A stretch of 64,000 nucleotides of DNA from an uncultured Clostridia bacterium (GCA_944330115.1 CALVIN010000002.1:203812-267811); one strand, 5' to 3'. Shown: positions 27,050 to 36,118, counted from the stretch's first letter. The notes: generated by a model from the sequence alone, not told the origin. Numbers and translations are program-made.

Positions 27050-27928
27050 TTGTATTCGTTCAAGGAAAAATACGGGGAATATTTAACCTCGTTCGAAGCA
27101 CGCCTAAACAAATTTTACGACGAGTTCACCTGCCGTCCGCAGATTTTGGACGACAGCCTTAAATACAGCTTAAAGAGCGGAGGCAAGCGCGTCCGCCCCG
27201 TTCTCATGCTGGCCTCGGCCGAGCTTACGGGGGCCGGGGATTGTCGCGTGGAAGATTTTGCGCTCGCGCTCGAACTCATACACACCTATTCGCTCATTCA
27301 CGACGACCTGCCAGAGATGGACAACGACGACTACCGCAGGGGGCGTCCCTCAAACCACAAGATGTTCGGCGCGGGCAACGCCGTGCTTGCGGGAGACGGG
27401 CTTTTGAACACCGCATACTATATTCTCTTCGAGCGGTGCGCCGACGGCAAGGCAAGTGCCGAAGCCGCTAAATTTTTGTGCGGCTGCGCGGGCGTGAACG
27501 GCATGATAGCCGGGCAGTCGGCCGACCTGTACTGCGCCGAAAAGGGCGTAAGGAGCGGCGACATGCTCGACTTTATCGTAGCGAACAAGACGGGCAAGTT
27601 AATTTCGGCGGCTACCGCCGTACCCGCCATACTTGCGGGCGGCAAATACTTTTTGGAGCTAAAGCAGTTCGGCGAGGACCTCGGCAGGCTTTTTCAGCTC
27701 GTCGACGACATTCTCGACGAGGAGGGCAGTCCCGAAAGCCTCGGCAAAACGACGGGCAAGGACAGGAGCGAGAACAAGCTCACCTATGTCACCTTTTACG
27801 GCATCGACCAGTGCCGCGTATATGCCGACATAATGTCGGACAGGTGTCTTAAAATACTCGAGGGCATAGAGGGCGACACTTCGTTTCTGCGCGACGTCGT
27901 GGCGTTCGTGCGTCATCGCGAGAGCTGA
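27050..27928 (+). CDS. ispA: Polyprenyl (geranyl/farnesyl) diphosphate synthase
   Basis: A 292-residue trans-prenyltransferase that condenses IPP with allylic diphosphates in isoprenoid synthesis. The first aspartate-rich motif is HDDLPEMDNDDYRRG and the second is QLVDDILD; SGGKRVRPVLML binds diphosphate. The start is TTG at 27050, 10 nt after AAGGAG. It pairs functionally with dxs, which lies two genes downstream past OLE and oapA. Chain length (C10/C15) cannot be fixed from the residues I inspected. Confidence 0.95.
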   Translation: MYSFKEKYGEYLTSFEARLNKFYDEFTCRPQILDDSLKYSLKSGGKRVRPVLMLASAELTGAGDCRVEDFALALELIHTYSLIHDDLPEMDNDDYRRGRPSNHKMFGAGNAVLAGDGLLNTAYYILFERCADGKASAEAAKFLCGCAGVNGMIAGQSADLYCAEKGVRSGDMLDFIVANKTGKLISAATAVPAILAGGKYFLELKQFGEDLGRLFQLVDDILDEEGSPESLGKTTGKDRSENKLTYVTFYGIDQCRVYADIMSDRCLKILEGIEGDTSFLRDVVAFVRHRES

Positions 27929-27936
27929 AAATTTGT

Positions 27937-27965
27937 TTGACATTTTTTTTGGTATATGATAATAT
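27937..27965 (+). promoter_or_regulatory. Promoter of the OLE RNA
   Basis: Perfect -35 TTGACA (27937-27942), 17-bp spacer, TAATAT (27960-27965). Predicted start about 27972, immediately ahead of the structured RNA. Confidence 0.85.
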
Positions 27966-27971
27966 ATTATT

Positions 27972-28530
27972 AGTAATATCCAGGTGGCGCAGTATTCTAG
28001 TCAGATGTTGCAGACGTGAAGGCGGGGTTAAAAGACCGTCGTAGGGCATATTATGAAGTTTCTGGTATCTGCTTGCTTTGCCCAAAAGCGGGTGGATGCT
28101 GGGAGTAAAGGTTTATGGGAACTGCGTAACGGCATATGACAGTCAACCCATTTACCGCTGCAGCCGCAATTGTTTTGCGGATACACCTGCTGCCGGGCGC
28201 AAGCTCGGCACAGAGTAGCCTGCCTTGAGTGAGGTCAGCGGATAACAGAACAAAGCACATTCGGCGCGGCCACGTCGTCTGCAGCTATCGCTGTTTGAAA
28301 TTGATCTTGCAAAAGAGGATAAACCCTGCAACAGCTGTCAAGGAAAGCTTCTAGACTGTCAACGTATTAGAGATTACGGTGTGGACTCAGTGGCGATTCG
28401 GTTGCGCGCAAGGCAACTGCGCGACCGCGCTCTCAAAAGGAAACTGCTTCTTCGGCGACGGGAAGTGGGCGCGGGGGAAATCCTACCGAACCTAAAGCCG
28501 CAAAGTTTATTTAATATAAGCCACCAAAAT
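27972..28530 (+). ncRNA. ole: OLE (ornate large extremophilic) RNA
   Basis: A stretch of about 550 nt with no coding capacity between ispA and dxs, with its own consensus promoter. It is rich in pairing segments, for example GGTTGCGCGC/GCGCGACC-type helices near 28400-28430, and is more GC-rich than true spacers. Size, position after ispA and the adjoining gene for a multi-helix membrane protein followed by dxs, tlyA, nadK, argR and recN match the published genomic setting of OLE RNA. OLE forms membrane-associated ribonucleoprotein with OapA and has been linked to stress tolerance. It is not RNase P RNA (no GAGGAAAGTCC box) nor tmRNA. Ends are approximate; I could not run a covariance model. 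Confidence 0.82.
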
Positions 28531-28542
28531 ATTTACTTTTTC

Positions 28543-28572
28543 TACGCACAATAAATTTGTGCGTATTTTATT
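28543..28572 (+). terminator. Hairpin between OLE and oapA
   Basis: ACGCACAA (28544-28551) pairs with TTGTGCGT (28557-28564), then ATTTTATTT. Probably a partial terminator separating the abundant RNA from oapA translation. Confidence 0.65.
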
Positions 28573-28586
28573 TAGTCGGGATTTTT

Positions 28587-29279
28587 ATGGATAAGAGCGG
28601 AAATTTGGATAAAAACGGCAAAAACACGCCCCTGCAGGAGGCCGAAGCGCCCTTGGCGCAAGCTGAGCCGCAGAACGAAGCGCGTTCCGCCGCAAAGGGC
28701 AGGGATGCCGATAAAAATACAAAAAAGCGCAGGGGCAAAAAGAAGAAAAAGGTGCCCGTGTGGCTGAGCTGGGGGCTTACCATCTTAGTGCTCTCGTTCT
28801 TTTTGAGCGTGCTGTTCAGCTTCCTCACCGAAATAGCCGTGAACGACAGCCCCGTATACGTCTGCATAATAGTGCTCGTCGTGCTGCTCGTTTTGAATAT
28901 AGGGTGCGACATAATAGCCAACGCCGTGCTCTCGTGCGATGTCGACGGGTTCAACGCCATGGCGTCGCGCAAGATACGCGGGGCAAGGCGCGCCGTAACT
29001 TTTTGCAAGCATGCCGAAAAGATAGCCAGCATTTTTTCAGACGTTATAGGCGATATCTGCGGCATAGTCAGCGGCTCTGCGGGCGCGGTGCTCGCCGCCA
29101 TATTTATTGTTGACGAAAGTTCTTGGGAGGGAATGGTGGCGTCCATTCTCGTAAGCGCCGTAATAGGCGCGCTCACCGTTGGCGGCAAGGCCTTCGGCAA
29201 GCCCATCTCGTTAAAATATAACAGTAAAATAGCCTTCGCTTTTGCGAAGTTTACCACATTTTTTGTAAAGGAAAAGTAA
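28587..29279 (+). CDS. oapA: OLE-associated membrane protein OapA
   Basis: A 230-residue protein with a hydrophilic, very basic N-terminal tail (KKRRGKKKKK at 46-55) and four hydrophobic segments: about 57-80, 88-110, 155-175 and 185-205. Between segments two and three lies a conserved-looking soluble stretch, NAMASRKIRGARRAV followed by VIGDICGIVSGSAGA, which I recall from proteins encoded next to OLE. OapA binds OLE RNA and places it at the membrane. The basic tail is longer than I would expect and may contact RNA. The ATG at 28587 was chosen with a weak GGGA upstream. The name rests on position and layout. Confidence 0.8.
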   Translation: MDKSGNLDKNGKNTPLQEAEAPLAQAEPQNEARSAAKGRDADKNTKKRRGKKKKKVPVWLSWGLTILVLSFFLSVLFSFLTEIAVNDSPVYVCIIVLVVLLVLNIGCDIIANAVLSCDVDGFNAMASRKIRGARRAVTFCKHAEKIASIFSDVIGDICGIVSGSAGAVLAAIFIVDESSWEGMVASILVSAVIGALTVGGKAFGKPISLKYNSKIAFAFAKFTTFFVKEK

Positions 29280-29302
29280 GATCGTTCGGGAGATAGCATA
29301 AG

Positions 29303-31042
29303 TTGATGTTTGAAGATATTACGGGCAGCAAGCTTAAATCGCTCGATATGAATGGGCTCGAAGCTCTGTGCGAGGATATACGGGGAAAGATAATTTCTTC
29401 CGTCATGCAAAACGGCGGGCATCTTTCGTCCAACCTCGGCGTGGTGGAGCTCACCGTCGCGCTGCACTATGTGTTTGATTTCCCTGAAGATAAAATAATT
29501 TTTGATGTAGGTCATCAGTGCTATGCGCACAAGATGCTCTCCGGCCGCGCTGAGCAGTTCTCCTCGCTCAGAAAAAAAGGCGGGCTTTCGGGCTTTCCCA
29601 AGCGCTCCGAGAGCGTGTACGACAGTTACAATACCGGCCACGCGGGCACGTCCATTTCGGCGGCGCTCGGCATGGCAAAGGCGCGCGACCTTGCCGGGGA
29701 CGATTACAATATAATCGCCGTGATAGGCGACGGCTCCTTCAACAACGGCCTTGTCTATGAGGCGTTCAACAACTTAAAGCAGCTGGGCGCGCGCATACTT
29801 ATAATAATAAACGACAACGGCATGTCGATATCCCCCACGGTGGGAAGCATGCACGAGTATCTCGAGGCGCTAAAAAACGACGTGGAGGAGAGATACCACA
29901 AGAACCGCCGCGCGGGCATATTTGAAAGGTTCGGACTTGAGTACGACGGCGTATACGACGGCAACGACGTTGCCGAAATGGTGGCCGAACTTACAAAGGT
30001 AAAGCAGAAACTCAAGAGCGGCTCGGTGATAATGCACGTAATGACCAAAAAGGGCAAGGGCTACAGCCTGTGCGAGGACGATCCCGAGGCAACTCACGGC
30101 ATATCCGAAGGGGGAGAGGCCGAAATTACCGAATATTCGAAGGTGCTCGGAAGGGAGCTCTGCTCGCTTGCGGCCGACAACGACAAGATAGTGGCCGTTA
30201 CCGCCGCCATGACGGGGAGCGTAGGTCTTTCGGACTTCTTTGCAAAATTTCCGCAAAGGGCGGTGGATGTAGGTATCTGCGAAGAGCACGCCGCCGTGTT
30301 CTGCGCCGCAATGGCAGCGCAGGGATTCAAGCCCTATTTTGCGGTATATTCCACCTTTTTGCAGCGCTCCTTCGACGAGGTAGTGCTCGATATATGCAGC
30401 CAGAACCTGCCCGTCACGCTCTGCATAGACAGGGCGGGCATAAGCGGGGCCGACGGCGAAACGCACCAGGGCGTGTTCGACCTTTCCTATCTCTCGTTGA
30501 TGCCAAACATGGCGATAGCCGTGCCGAAGGACGCCGAGGAATTTGCCGAAATGCTTAAATTCAGCGCGGGATATAGCGGGCCGCTCGCCATAAGATATCC
30601 GCGCGCAAGCTATCACACTTTCGGCAAATGCAAAAAAATAGAGCTCGGCAAGTGGGAGAAGCTTAGCGATGGCGACGGCAAAGTTGCCATACTTGCCTGC
30701 GGCGAGCGCGCCATATGGCGCGCGGTATGCGCTGCGGAGCGCGTGCAAAAGGAGTGCGGCGTGCGCCCCTCGGTGATAAACGTACGCTTTGTAAAGCCGC
30801 TCGACGAGGGTATGCTCTTAGAACTTAAAGAAAAAGATATAATAACGATAGAGGACAACGCGCTGATAGGCGGCTTCGGTTCGCTCGTTGCAGCCCGCTA
30901 TTCGGGCAGCGGCAAGCGGGTGAAGATATTTGCATACGGCGATAAATTTATAGAACACGGCGGCGTAGAGGAGCTGATGGACGACTGCGGCCTCGCCGTG
31001 AAAGATATAGTCAGCTACATAAAAGAAAATGAGATTGGATAA
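29303..31042 (+). CDS. dxs: 1-deoxy-D-xylulose-5-phosphate synthase
   Basis: A thiamine-diphosphate enzyme joining pyruvate and glyceraldehyde 3-phosphate, the first step of the MEP isoprenoid pathway. Motifs: GGHLSSNLGVVELTVALHYVF, DVGHQCYAHKML, GDGSFNNGLVYEAFNN (thiamine-binding GDG...NN) and DRAGISGADGETHQGVFDLSYL in the second domain. At 579 residues it is somewhat shorter than the usual 620. TTG at 29303 gives 10-nt spacing from GGGAG; the ATG 3 nt later is equally possible. Its last 14 bases overlap tlyA. Confidence 0.96.
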   Translation: MMFEDITGSKLKSLDMNGLEALCEDIRGKIISSVMQNGGHLSSNLGVVELTVALHYVFDFPEDKIIFDVGHQCYAHKMLSGRAEQFSSLRKKGGLSGFPKRSESVYDSYNTGHAGTSISAALGMAKARDLAGDDYNIIAVIGDGSFNNGLVYEAFNNLKQLGARILIIINDNGMSISPTVGSMHEYLEALKNDVEERYHKNRRAGIFERFGLEYDGVYDGNDVAEMVAELTKVKQKLKSGSVIMHVMTKKGKGYSLCEDDPEATHGISEGGEAEITEYSKVLGRELCSLAADNDKIVAVTAAMTGSVGLSDFFAKFPQRAVDVGICEEHAAVFCAAMAAQGFKPYFAVYSTFLQRSFDEVVLDICSQNLPVTLCIDRAGISGADGETHQGVFDLSYLSLMPNMAIAVPKDAEEFAEMLKFSAGYSGPLAIRYPRASYHTFGKCKKIELGKWEKLSDGDGKVAILACGERAIWRAVCAAERVQKECGVRPSVINVRFVKPLDEGMLLELKEKDIITIEDNALIGGFGSLVAARYSGSGKRVKIFAYGDKFIEHGGVEELMDDCGLAVKDIVSYIKENEIG

Positions 31043-31784
31043 GTATCTAGCCGAAAGGTTCGGCTCGCGCAGCAGAGCGGCGGCCGCAATAGAGCGCGGC
31101 ATAGTCACCGTAAACGGCCAAAGCAGGCCTGCCTCCTATGAAGTGAAGGAGGGCGACAAGGTAGACGTTGCCGAGGAGAGCATTTCCTTTGTGTCTGCGG
31201 GAGGGTATAAACTTTATAAGGCGCTCAATGATTTCGGTTTTTCGGCGGAGGGAAAGGTGTTTGCCGATATCGGAGCAAGCACGGGCGGCTTTACCGACTG
31301 CCTCTTAAAGTGCGGCGCAAGCAAGGTGTATTGCATCGACGTCGGTGAAAGTCAGCTCGACGGCAGCCTTTTAGACAAAAATGTGGTAGTGATAGATAAC
31401 TTCAACGCGCGCGACATATCGCCCGATATGTTTAATGAAACGCTCGACGGAGTTACCATAGATGTCAGTTTTATATCGCTCACATACCTGTTTGAGGCCG
31501 TTTGCAGAGTACTATGTCAGACAAAACACGTGCTTGCGCTCATAAAACCGCAGTTTGAGTGCGGCAGCAGGTCGGTCGGCAAGAACGGCATAGTGCGCGG
31601 CGCCGATAAGCACAGGCAGATAATAAAAAAGATATACGAAAGCGCCATATCTCACTCTCTTGCGCCGCAGGCGCTTACGAACGCGCCCGAAGTAAAGGGT
31701 AAAAATTTGGAGTATGTGATACTCTTGGAAAAGGGCGGCACGCCCGCCTCGTTCGAAAGTTTGCTTAAGGGTGTAAAGCTGTAA
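31029..31784 (+). CDS. tlyA: TlyA-family rRNA 2'-O-methyltransferase
   Basis: A 251-residue protein with an N-terminal S4 RNA-binding domain (MRLDKYLAERFGSRSRAAAAIERG) and an FtsJ-like methyltransferase domain (KVFADIGASTGGFTDCLLKCGASKVYCIDVG). TlyA methylates riboses in 16S and 23S rRNA; some are also called haemolysin A for historical reasons. It overlaps dxs by 14 nt. A copy of the dispersed AGTACTATG motif lies within (31508-31525). Confidence 0.93.
   Translation: MRLDKYLAERFGSRSRAAAAIERGIVTVNGQSRPASYEVKEGDKVDVAEESISFVSAGGYKLYKALNDFGFSAEGKVFADIGASTGGFTDCLLKCGASKVYCIDVGESQLDGSLLDKNVVVIDNFNARDISPDMFNETLDGVTIDVSFISLTYLFEAVCRVLCQTKHVLALIKPQFECGSRSVGKNGIVRGADKHRQIIKKIYESAISHSLAPQALTNAPEVKGKNLEYVILLEKGGTPASFESLLKGVKL
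31508..31525 (+). repeat. Dispersed motif, copy 3 (in tlyA)
   Basis: AGTACTATGT-CAG-ACAAA. Confidence 0.55.
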
Positions 31785-31869
31785 TGCCGCTTTTTTTGAC
31801 AGGGCGCGCCGAAAGCGCGCGGAGAGCAAGTTTTTTTACTAAATTTATAAACACCCTTATAATACGGCG

Positions 31870-31909
31870 GGCCTGCGATTTAAAATGATTTGCAGGCCTT
31901 AAAATTTTT
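31870..31909 (+). terminator. tlyA terminator
   Basis: GGCCTGC (31870-31876) pairs with GCAGGCC (31892-31898), followed by TTAAAATTTTT. It separates the OLE-dxs-tlyA unit from nadK. Confidence 0.65.
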
Positions 31910-31919
31910 GCCGACACTA

Positions 31920-31948
31920 TTGCATATTTGCATAAATTGATGTATAAT
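31920..31948 (+). promoter_or_regulatory. nadK promoter placed for a leaderless transcript
   Basis: TTGCAT (31920-31925), 17-bp spacer, consensus TATAAT (31943-31948). The nadK ATG starts at 31958, 9 nt beyond, so the mRNA leader would be 0-4 nt. Confidence 0.8.
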
Positions 31949-31957
31949 AACAGATGT

Positions 31958-32770
31958 ATGAAAGTGGGGATATATTTTAACAAAAACTATCTTCCCGACA
32001 ATCTCAAATTGGCGGCAAGATTGAAAGAAAAACTCTCCGGCTCCGGCATAGAATGCCGCGTGGTGTGCGCGGCCGAGGATCTTAGCGGCATAGACGTTCT
32101 GATGGTGCTCGGCGGCGACGGAACCATACTCACCATGGCGGCGGAGTGCGCGCGCAGAGGAATAAAGATAATGGGCATAAACTACGGCCACATGGGCTTT
32201 CTTGCCGAATTCGAGCAGGACAAGCTGGACGACGCCGTCGACCTTTTGTGCAGCGGCAACTATTCCACCGAAAGGCGCAGCATGCTCTCGATCGATATCG
32301 GCGGTAAAAACTATCTTGCTCTCAACGACCTCGTCATACAGCGAAGTACATATGGTAAGAAGTTCAGCAACACCATAAATCTCTCGGCAACTATCGATGG
32401 TTCGCTCGTAGATAACTATCTCTCCGACGGCATAATAGTAAGCACGCCCACGGGTTCTACGGCCTATTCGCTTGCGGCGGGCGGTTCGGTGCTCACACCC
32501 GATATAAGCGCCTTTATTTTAACGCCGCTGTGCGCCCATTCGCTGCATTCCCGCCCGATAGTATTCTCCGATAAGTCGGTGCTCAACATCTACTATCATA
32601 AAGAAAACACCGCCGTAAACGTATCGGTGGACGGAATAGTGGTGGGCGAGTTCGAGTCGTTTGCCGAGGCAAAGGTCACAAAATCGGACTTTTACACCGA
32701 ATTTATCACCTCTAACAACATAAACTTTTTTGATAAGCTGCTGTCTAAACTCAGCAAATGGAGCAGATAA
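31958..32770 (+). CDS. nadK: NAD kinase
   Basis: A 270-residue NAD kinase making NADP. Motifs: VLGGDGTILTMA (GGDGT), GINYGHMGFLAEF, and TPTGSTAYSLAAGG, all hallmark NadK sites. The ATG at 31958 has no Shine-Dalgarno and lies 9 nt after the -10 of its own promoter. An in-frame ATG 30 nt upstream lies within the promoter. The argR GTG begins on the base after the stop, so nadK and argR are one operon. Confidence 0.95.
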   Translation: MKVGIYFNKNYLPDNLKLAARLKEKLSGSGIECRVVCAAEDLSGIDVLMVLGGDGTILTMAAECARRGIKIMGINYGHMGFLAEFEQDKLDDAVDLLCSGNYSTERRSMLSIDIGGKNYLALNDLVIQRSTYGKKFSNTINLSATIDGSLVDNYLSDGIIVSTPTGSTAYSLAAGGSVLTPDISAFILTPLCAHSLHSRPIVFSDKSVLNIYYHKENTAVNVSVDGIVVGEFESFAEAKVTKSDFYTEFITSNNINFFDKLLSKLSKWSR

Positions 32771-33223
32771 GTGTATAGAAACGCAAGGCAAGCCAAGATA
32801 CTTGAAATAATTTCAAAAAACGAGATTGAAACGCAGGAAGAGCTGTGCAACGAACTCAATAAGCTCAACTTTAACGTCACGCAGGCCACCATCTCGCGCG
32901 ATATAAAGGAGCTCAAGCTCTATAAAGTTTCGGGCACCACAAAAAAGTATAAATATGCAAGTCTGGAAGGCACGCAGGAGGAGCTCAGTCCGCGCATGAT
33001 AAACCTGTTCAGGGAGTGCGTGCTGAGCATAAACTATGCGAACAACCTCATAGTGATAAAAACCATGCGCGGCAACGGGCAGAGCGGCGGCTCATTCGTC
33101 GATTCACTGCAGATAAAGGAGATCATAGGTTGCGTCGCCGGCGACGATACCGTGCTTGTTATAGTCGACAGTACCGAACACACCCCGGCGGTCACCGAAA
33201 AGCTCAGGGAATACCTCTTGTAA
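32771..33223 (+). CDS. argR: Arginine repressor
   Basis: A 150-residue ArgR/AhrC: winged helix-turn-helix at the N-terminus (ATISRDIKELKLYKV) and an arginine-binding oligomerisation domain at the C-terminus (IIGCVAGDDTVLVIVDS). It represses arginine synthesis genes when arginine is abundant. The start is GTG at 32771, directly after the nadK stop, with GGAG 7 nt ahead. recN starts 10 nt after it, the usual argR-recN pairing in Bacillota. Confidence 0.96.
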   Translation: MYRNARQAKILEIISKNEIETQEELCNELNKLNFNVTQATISRDIKELKLYKVSGTTKKYKYASLEGTQEELSPRMINLFRECVLSINYANNLIVIKTMRGNGQSGGSFVDSLQIKEIIGCVAGDDTVLVIVDSTEHTPAVTEKLREYLL

Positions 33224-33233
33224 AGCCAAAATT

Positions 33234-34913
33234 ATGCTCGAAAGATTGGTCATAAAAAATATTGCGCTCATCGAGAGCGCAGACATAGGGTTCGGCCCCG
33301 GGCTGAATATTCTCTCGGGCGAGACCGGTTCGGGCAAGTCCGTCATATTGGATTCGCTCAACTTTGTGCTCGGCAGCAAGGCCGATAAAAATATGATACG
33401 CTACGGCGAGAGTGAGGCTTCCGTCCGCGGCGAATTTTGCGTTGCTCCTCAGTCGGCCGCGGCAGAGGCCGTGCGCGGGCTGGATATCGACTGCGACGGC
33501 GAGATAATCATCACACGCAGATACGGTGCCGACGGCAGGGGGAGCATAAAGATAAACGGAAACGCCGTTACGGCCGGCATGCTCAAGGGCGTTTCGCAGC
33601 ACCTTGTAGACGTGTATGGCCAGAGCGAGCACTTCGCCCTTTTGAGCGAGTTCAACCAGCTTGCCGTCATCGACGGGTTGTGCGGCGATAGGGCGCAGAG
33701 CATAAAGGATGCGCTTGCAAATTATATATCCGAAAAGCGCGAGTGCAGGCAAAAGCTTGAAAAACTCGGCGGCGACAGTGCCGAGAGGGCGCGCAAACTC
33801 GACCTGCTTGCCTATCAGATAAAGGAGATCGACGACGCCGCCTTGAGCGCGGGCGAGGAGGAAGAACTGCTCTCAAGGCGCAGGATAATAGAGAATACCG
33901 AAAAGATAGCTTCGTCGGTGGGCGGCGCCCAGCAGGCCATTGACGGCGACGGCGGCAGCCGCGACGGGGTGTTTGCGGCGCGCAGGCTCATGGCGGGCAT
34001 ATCGGAGTTCGGCGAGGACTATTCGTCGGTGACCGACCGTCTCGACGCCGTGCTTGCCGAACTTCAGGACATAGCCGACACTCTTTCTGATATGGCCGAC
34101 GGTCTCGACTTCGACGAGGAGGACGCGCGCAGGGTCGAAGACAGGCTTGATCTCATACGCAACCTCAAAAAGAAGTACGGGCAGACTGTGGAGGCTGTGC
34201 TCGACTTCAGAGCCAAGGCGGGCGAAGAGTATGACCTGCTCTCAAACAGCGAAGCTGTGGCCGAAAAACTCTCCGTGCGGATAGGCGAGCTCGACGAAAG
34301 GATATTTGACGGGTGTCAAAAACTTACGGCGCTGCGTAAAAGTGCCGCCGCAAAGTTCTGCCGCGAGGTGGAGGGCGAGCTCAAGAGTTTGAACATCTCG
34401 GGCGCGCGCTTTGAAGTGCAGTTTGCCGATTATACAAAAGATACCGCCAACCTCGGCAGTAAAAACGGCTCTGATAAGATACAGTTCATGTTCTCCGCCA
34501 ACAAGGGCGAGCCGTTGAAGCCGCTCAACAAGGTAATAAGCGGCGGCGAACTCAGTCGTTTTATGCTGGCTATAAAGACCTGCCTCAAAGACCTCAACGG
34601 CATATCGACATACATCTTCGATGAGATAGACGCGGGCATAAGCGGCGTTACGGCACGCAGCGTTGCCGAAAAGTTTGTTGCCATATCAAAGAACACGCAG
34701 ATAATAGCCGTATCGCACTTGCCGCAGATATGCGCCGCGGGCGATAGAAACTTTTTGATATCCAAGGCCGAAAAAAACGGCGGCACGGTAACCAGCGTCG
34801 CCGAGATAGAAGGAGAGGGCAAGATAGCAGAGATAATAAGGCTGACGGGCGGCGGCGATACCGAGGCTGCAAGGCAGCACGCGGCCGAACTCATTGCTCA
34901 ATACAAGAGATAA
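33234..34913 (+). CDS. recN: DNA repair ATPase RecN
   Basis: A 559-residue SMC-like protein acting early in double-strand-break repair. Walker A is LSGETGSGKSVILDSL at the N-terminus and Walker B is STYIFDEIDAGISG near the C-terminus, with the signature VISGGELSRFMLAI before it and a long coiled coil between (about residues 155-370). Length is normal. No SOS box is visible in the 10-nt gap after argR, so LexA control would have to act elsewhere. Confidence 0.96.
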   Translation: MLERLVIKNIALIESADIGFGPGLNILSGETGSGKSVILDSLNFVLGSKADKNMIRYGESEASVRGEFCVAPQSAAAEAVRGLDIDCDGEIIITRRYGADGRGSIKINGNAVTAGMLKGVSQHLVDVYGQSEHFALLSEFNQLAVIDGLCGDRAQSIKDALANYISEKRECRQKLEKLGGDSAERARKLDLLAYQIKEIDDAALSAGEEEELLSRRRIIENTEKIASSVGGAQQAIDGDGGSRDGVFAARRLMAGISEFGEDYSSVTDRLDAVLAELQDIADTLSDMADGLDFDEEDARRVEDRLDLIRNLKKKYGQTVEAVLDFRAKAGEEYDLLSNSEAVAEKLSVRIGELDERIFDGCQKLTALRKSAAAKFCREVEGELKSLNISGARFEVQFADYTKDTANLGSKNGSDKIQFMFSANKGEPLKPLNKVISGGELSRFMLAIKTCLKDLNGISTYIFDEIDAGISGVTARSVAEKFVAISKNTQIIAVSHLPQICAAGDRNFLISKAEKNGGTVTSVAEIEGEGKIAEIIRLTGGGDTEAARQHAAELIAQYKR

Positions 34914-34936
34914 ACTCAAAATTTGCCATTTTGCGA

Positions 34937-34954
34937 AGTACAATGTGTGACATA
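34937..34954 (+). repeat. Dispersed motif, copy 4 (after recN)
   Basis: AGTACAATGT-GTG-ACATA, preceded by TTGCGA. Confidence 0.6.
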
Positions 34955-35016
34955 AAGCCGTATTTTTGTGCTTAATTGTATATTTTACCGCAAATTGCGG
35001 GCAATATAGTTTTATC

Positions 35017-35048
35017 GGCGCACGCCTAAGGCGTGCGCCTTTCCTTTT
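35017..35048 (+). terminator. recN terminator
   Basis: GGCGCACGCC (35017-35026) pairs with GGCGTGCGCC (35030-35039), followed by TTTCCTTTT. Confidence 0.88.
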
Positions 35049-35070
35049 ATATTGTTGTGCGGGTAGTTTG

Positions 35071-35099
35071 GTATATATGCAAAAAAGCTGCGCAAAATA
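35071..35099 (+). promoter_or_regulatory. Candidate forespore (sigma-F/G) promoter of spoIVB
   Basis: GTATA (35071-35075), 14-bp spacer, GCGCAAAATA (35090-35099) resemble the sigma-F/G consensus GYATA and GGNNANAATA. The ATG follows 5 nt later. Confidence 0.5.
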
Positions 35100-35104
35100 G
35101 GTTT

Positions 35105-36118
35105 ATGTCGAGCAGAAGAAAGTTATCAGTTAAAGTTTTCGCATTGGTATTTGTGGTCGTTTGTACTGTTTGCGCTATGACCGGCGCTTCGCCGGCAGAG
35201 AGCGCCGAGCTGTACCTGGGCGGTTTCCCCGCGGGGTTCGTGCTGAACACCAAAACCGTGGAAGTCGTGGGCGTGTGCGACGTTATGACGGAGGGCGGGC
35301 TCGTCTCTCCCGCGCGCGACGGCGGCATAAAGACGGGCGATATAATAAAGAGTATAAACGGGCAGGAGGTCACGTCGAGCGGGCGCGTCACCGAGCTGCT
35401 TGCGGACGCGAAGTCGGCGGAGATAACCGTTGAGCGCGGCGGCGAAGAGATGCATTTTACCGTGACGCCCGTAAAGGATATTACGAGCGGCGGGATGCGC
35501 GTAGGCGTGCTTGTGCGCGACAGCCTGAGCGGCGTGGGTACGGTGACATATATCAACAAAACGGACAATACCTTTGCCTCGCTCGGCCACCCTGTGACCG
35601 ATACATCGGGCAACGTGACAGATATAAACGGCGGCGAGCTATACAGCTGTATAATTTATGACGTAAAGCGCGGCGTGCGCGGAACGCCCGGCGAACTGCG
35701 CGGAGCGTTCCGGAACGGCAGGAGCATCGGCGCGGCCGAACTCAACTGTGAGTGCGGCGTATACGGCAGGCTGGGCGCTGGGTATGATTTCGGCAACATG
35801 ACGCGCATAGAAGCGGGCGACATCGACGACGTTACTCTCGGAAAGGCCGTCATATATTCTACGGTCGCTTCCGACAAGCGCGAGAGTTACGACATATCTA
35901 TCGTAAAGGTGGATAAGACCAATAAAGACAACCGCAACTTTGTTATAAAGATAGACGATGCCGACCTGATCGATAAAACCGGCGGGATAGTGCAGGGCAT
36001 GAGCGGCAGCCCGATAGTGCAGAACGGGAAACTTATAGGCGCGGTGACGCACGTATTCATAAACGATCCCACGCGCGGCTTCGGTATATCCATCGAAAAC
36101 ATGCTTGCGTCGTATTAA
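35105..36118 (+). CDS. spoIVB: SpoIVB serine peptidase
   Basis: A 337-residue forespore-secreted peptidase that triggers pro-sigma-K processing in the mother cell. An N-terminal membrane anchor (residues 10-28) is followed by a PDZ domain (GIKTGDIIKSINGQEVTSSG) and an S55 peptidase domain with the catalytic histidine in FASLGHPVTD and the catalytic serine in QGMSGSPIVQNGKLIGAVTHV. Start at 35105 removes a hydrophobic but non-homologous upstream extension. spo0A, the usual next gene, is not present. Confidence 0.95.
   Translation: MSSRRKLSVKVFALVFVVVCTVCAMTGASPAESAELYLGGFPAGFVLNTKTVEVVGVCDVMTEGGLVSPARDGGIKTGDIIKSINGQEVTSSGRVTELLADAKSAEITVERGGEEMHFTVTPVKDITSGGMRVGVLVRDSLSGVGTVTYINKTDNTFASLGHPVTDTSGNVTDINGGELYSCIIYDVKRGVRGTPGELRGAFRNGRSIGAAELNCECGVYGRLGAGYDFGNMTRIEAGDIDDVTLGKAVIYSTVASDKRESYDISIVKVDKTNKDNRNFVIKIDDADLIDKTGGIVQGMSGSPIVQNGKLIGAVTHVFINDPTRGFGISIENMLASY

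Noticed and set aside
27972..28530. RNase P RNA, tmRNA or group I intron as identity of the large RNA
   Set aside because: ACAGAA occurs near 28245, but there is no GAGGAAAGTCC box, no tRNA-like 3' end with CCA and no tag reading frame; length and gene setting fit OLE better.
30070..30558. Arg-rich frame inside dxs
   Set aside because: A frame-shifted reading of dxs; high Arg/Gly content is the usual artefact of this base composition.
33224..33233. SOS box for recN
   Set aside because: Only 10 nt separate argR from recN and they do not resemble a LexA site.
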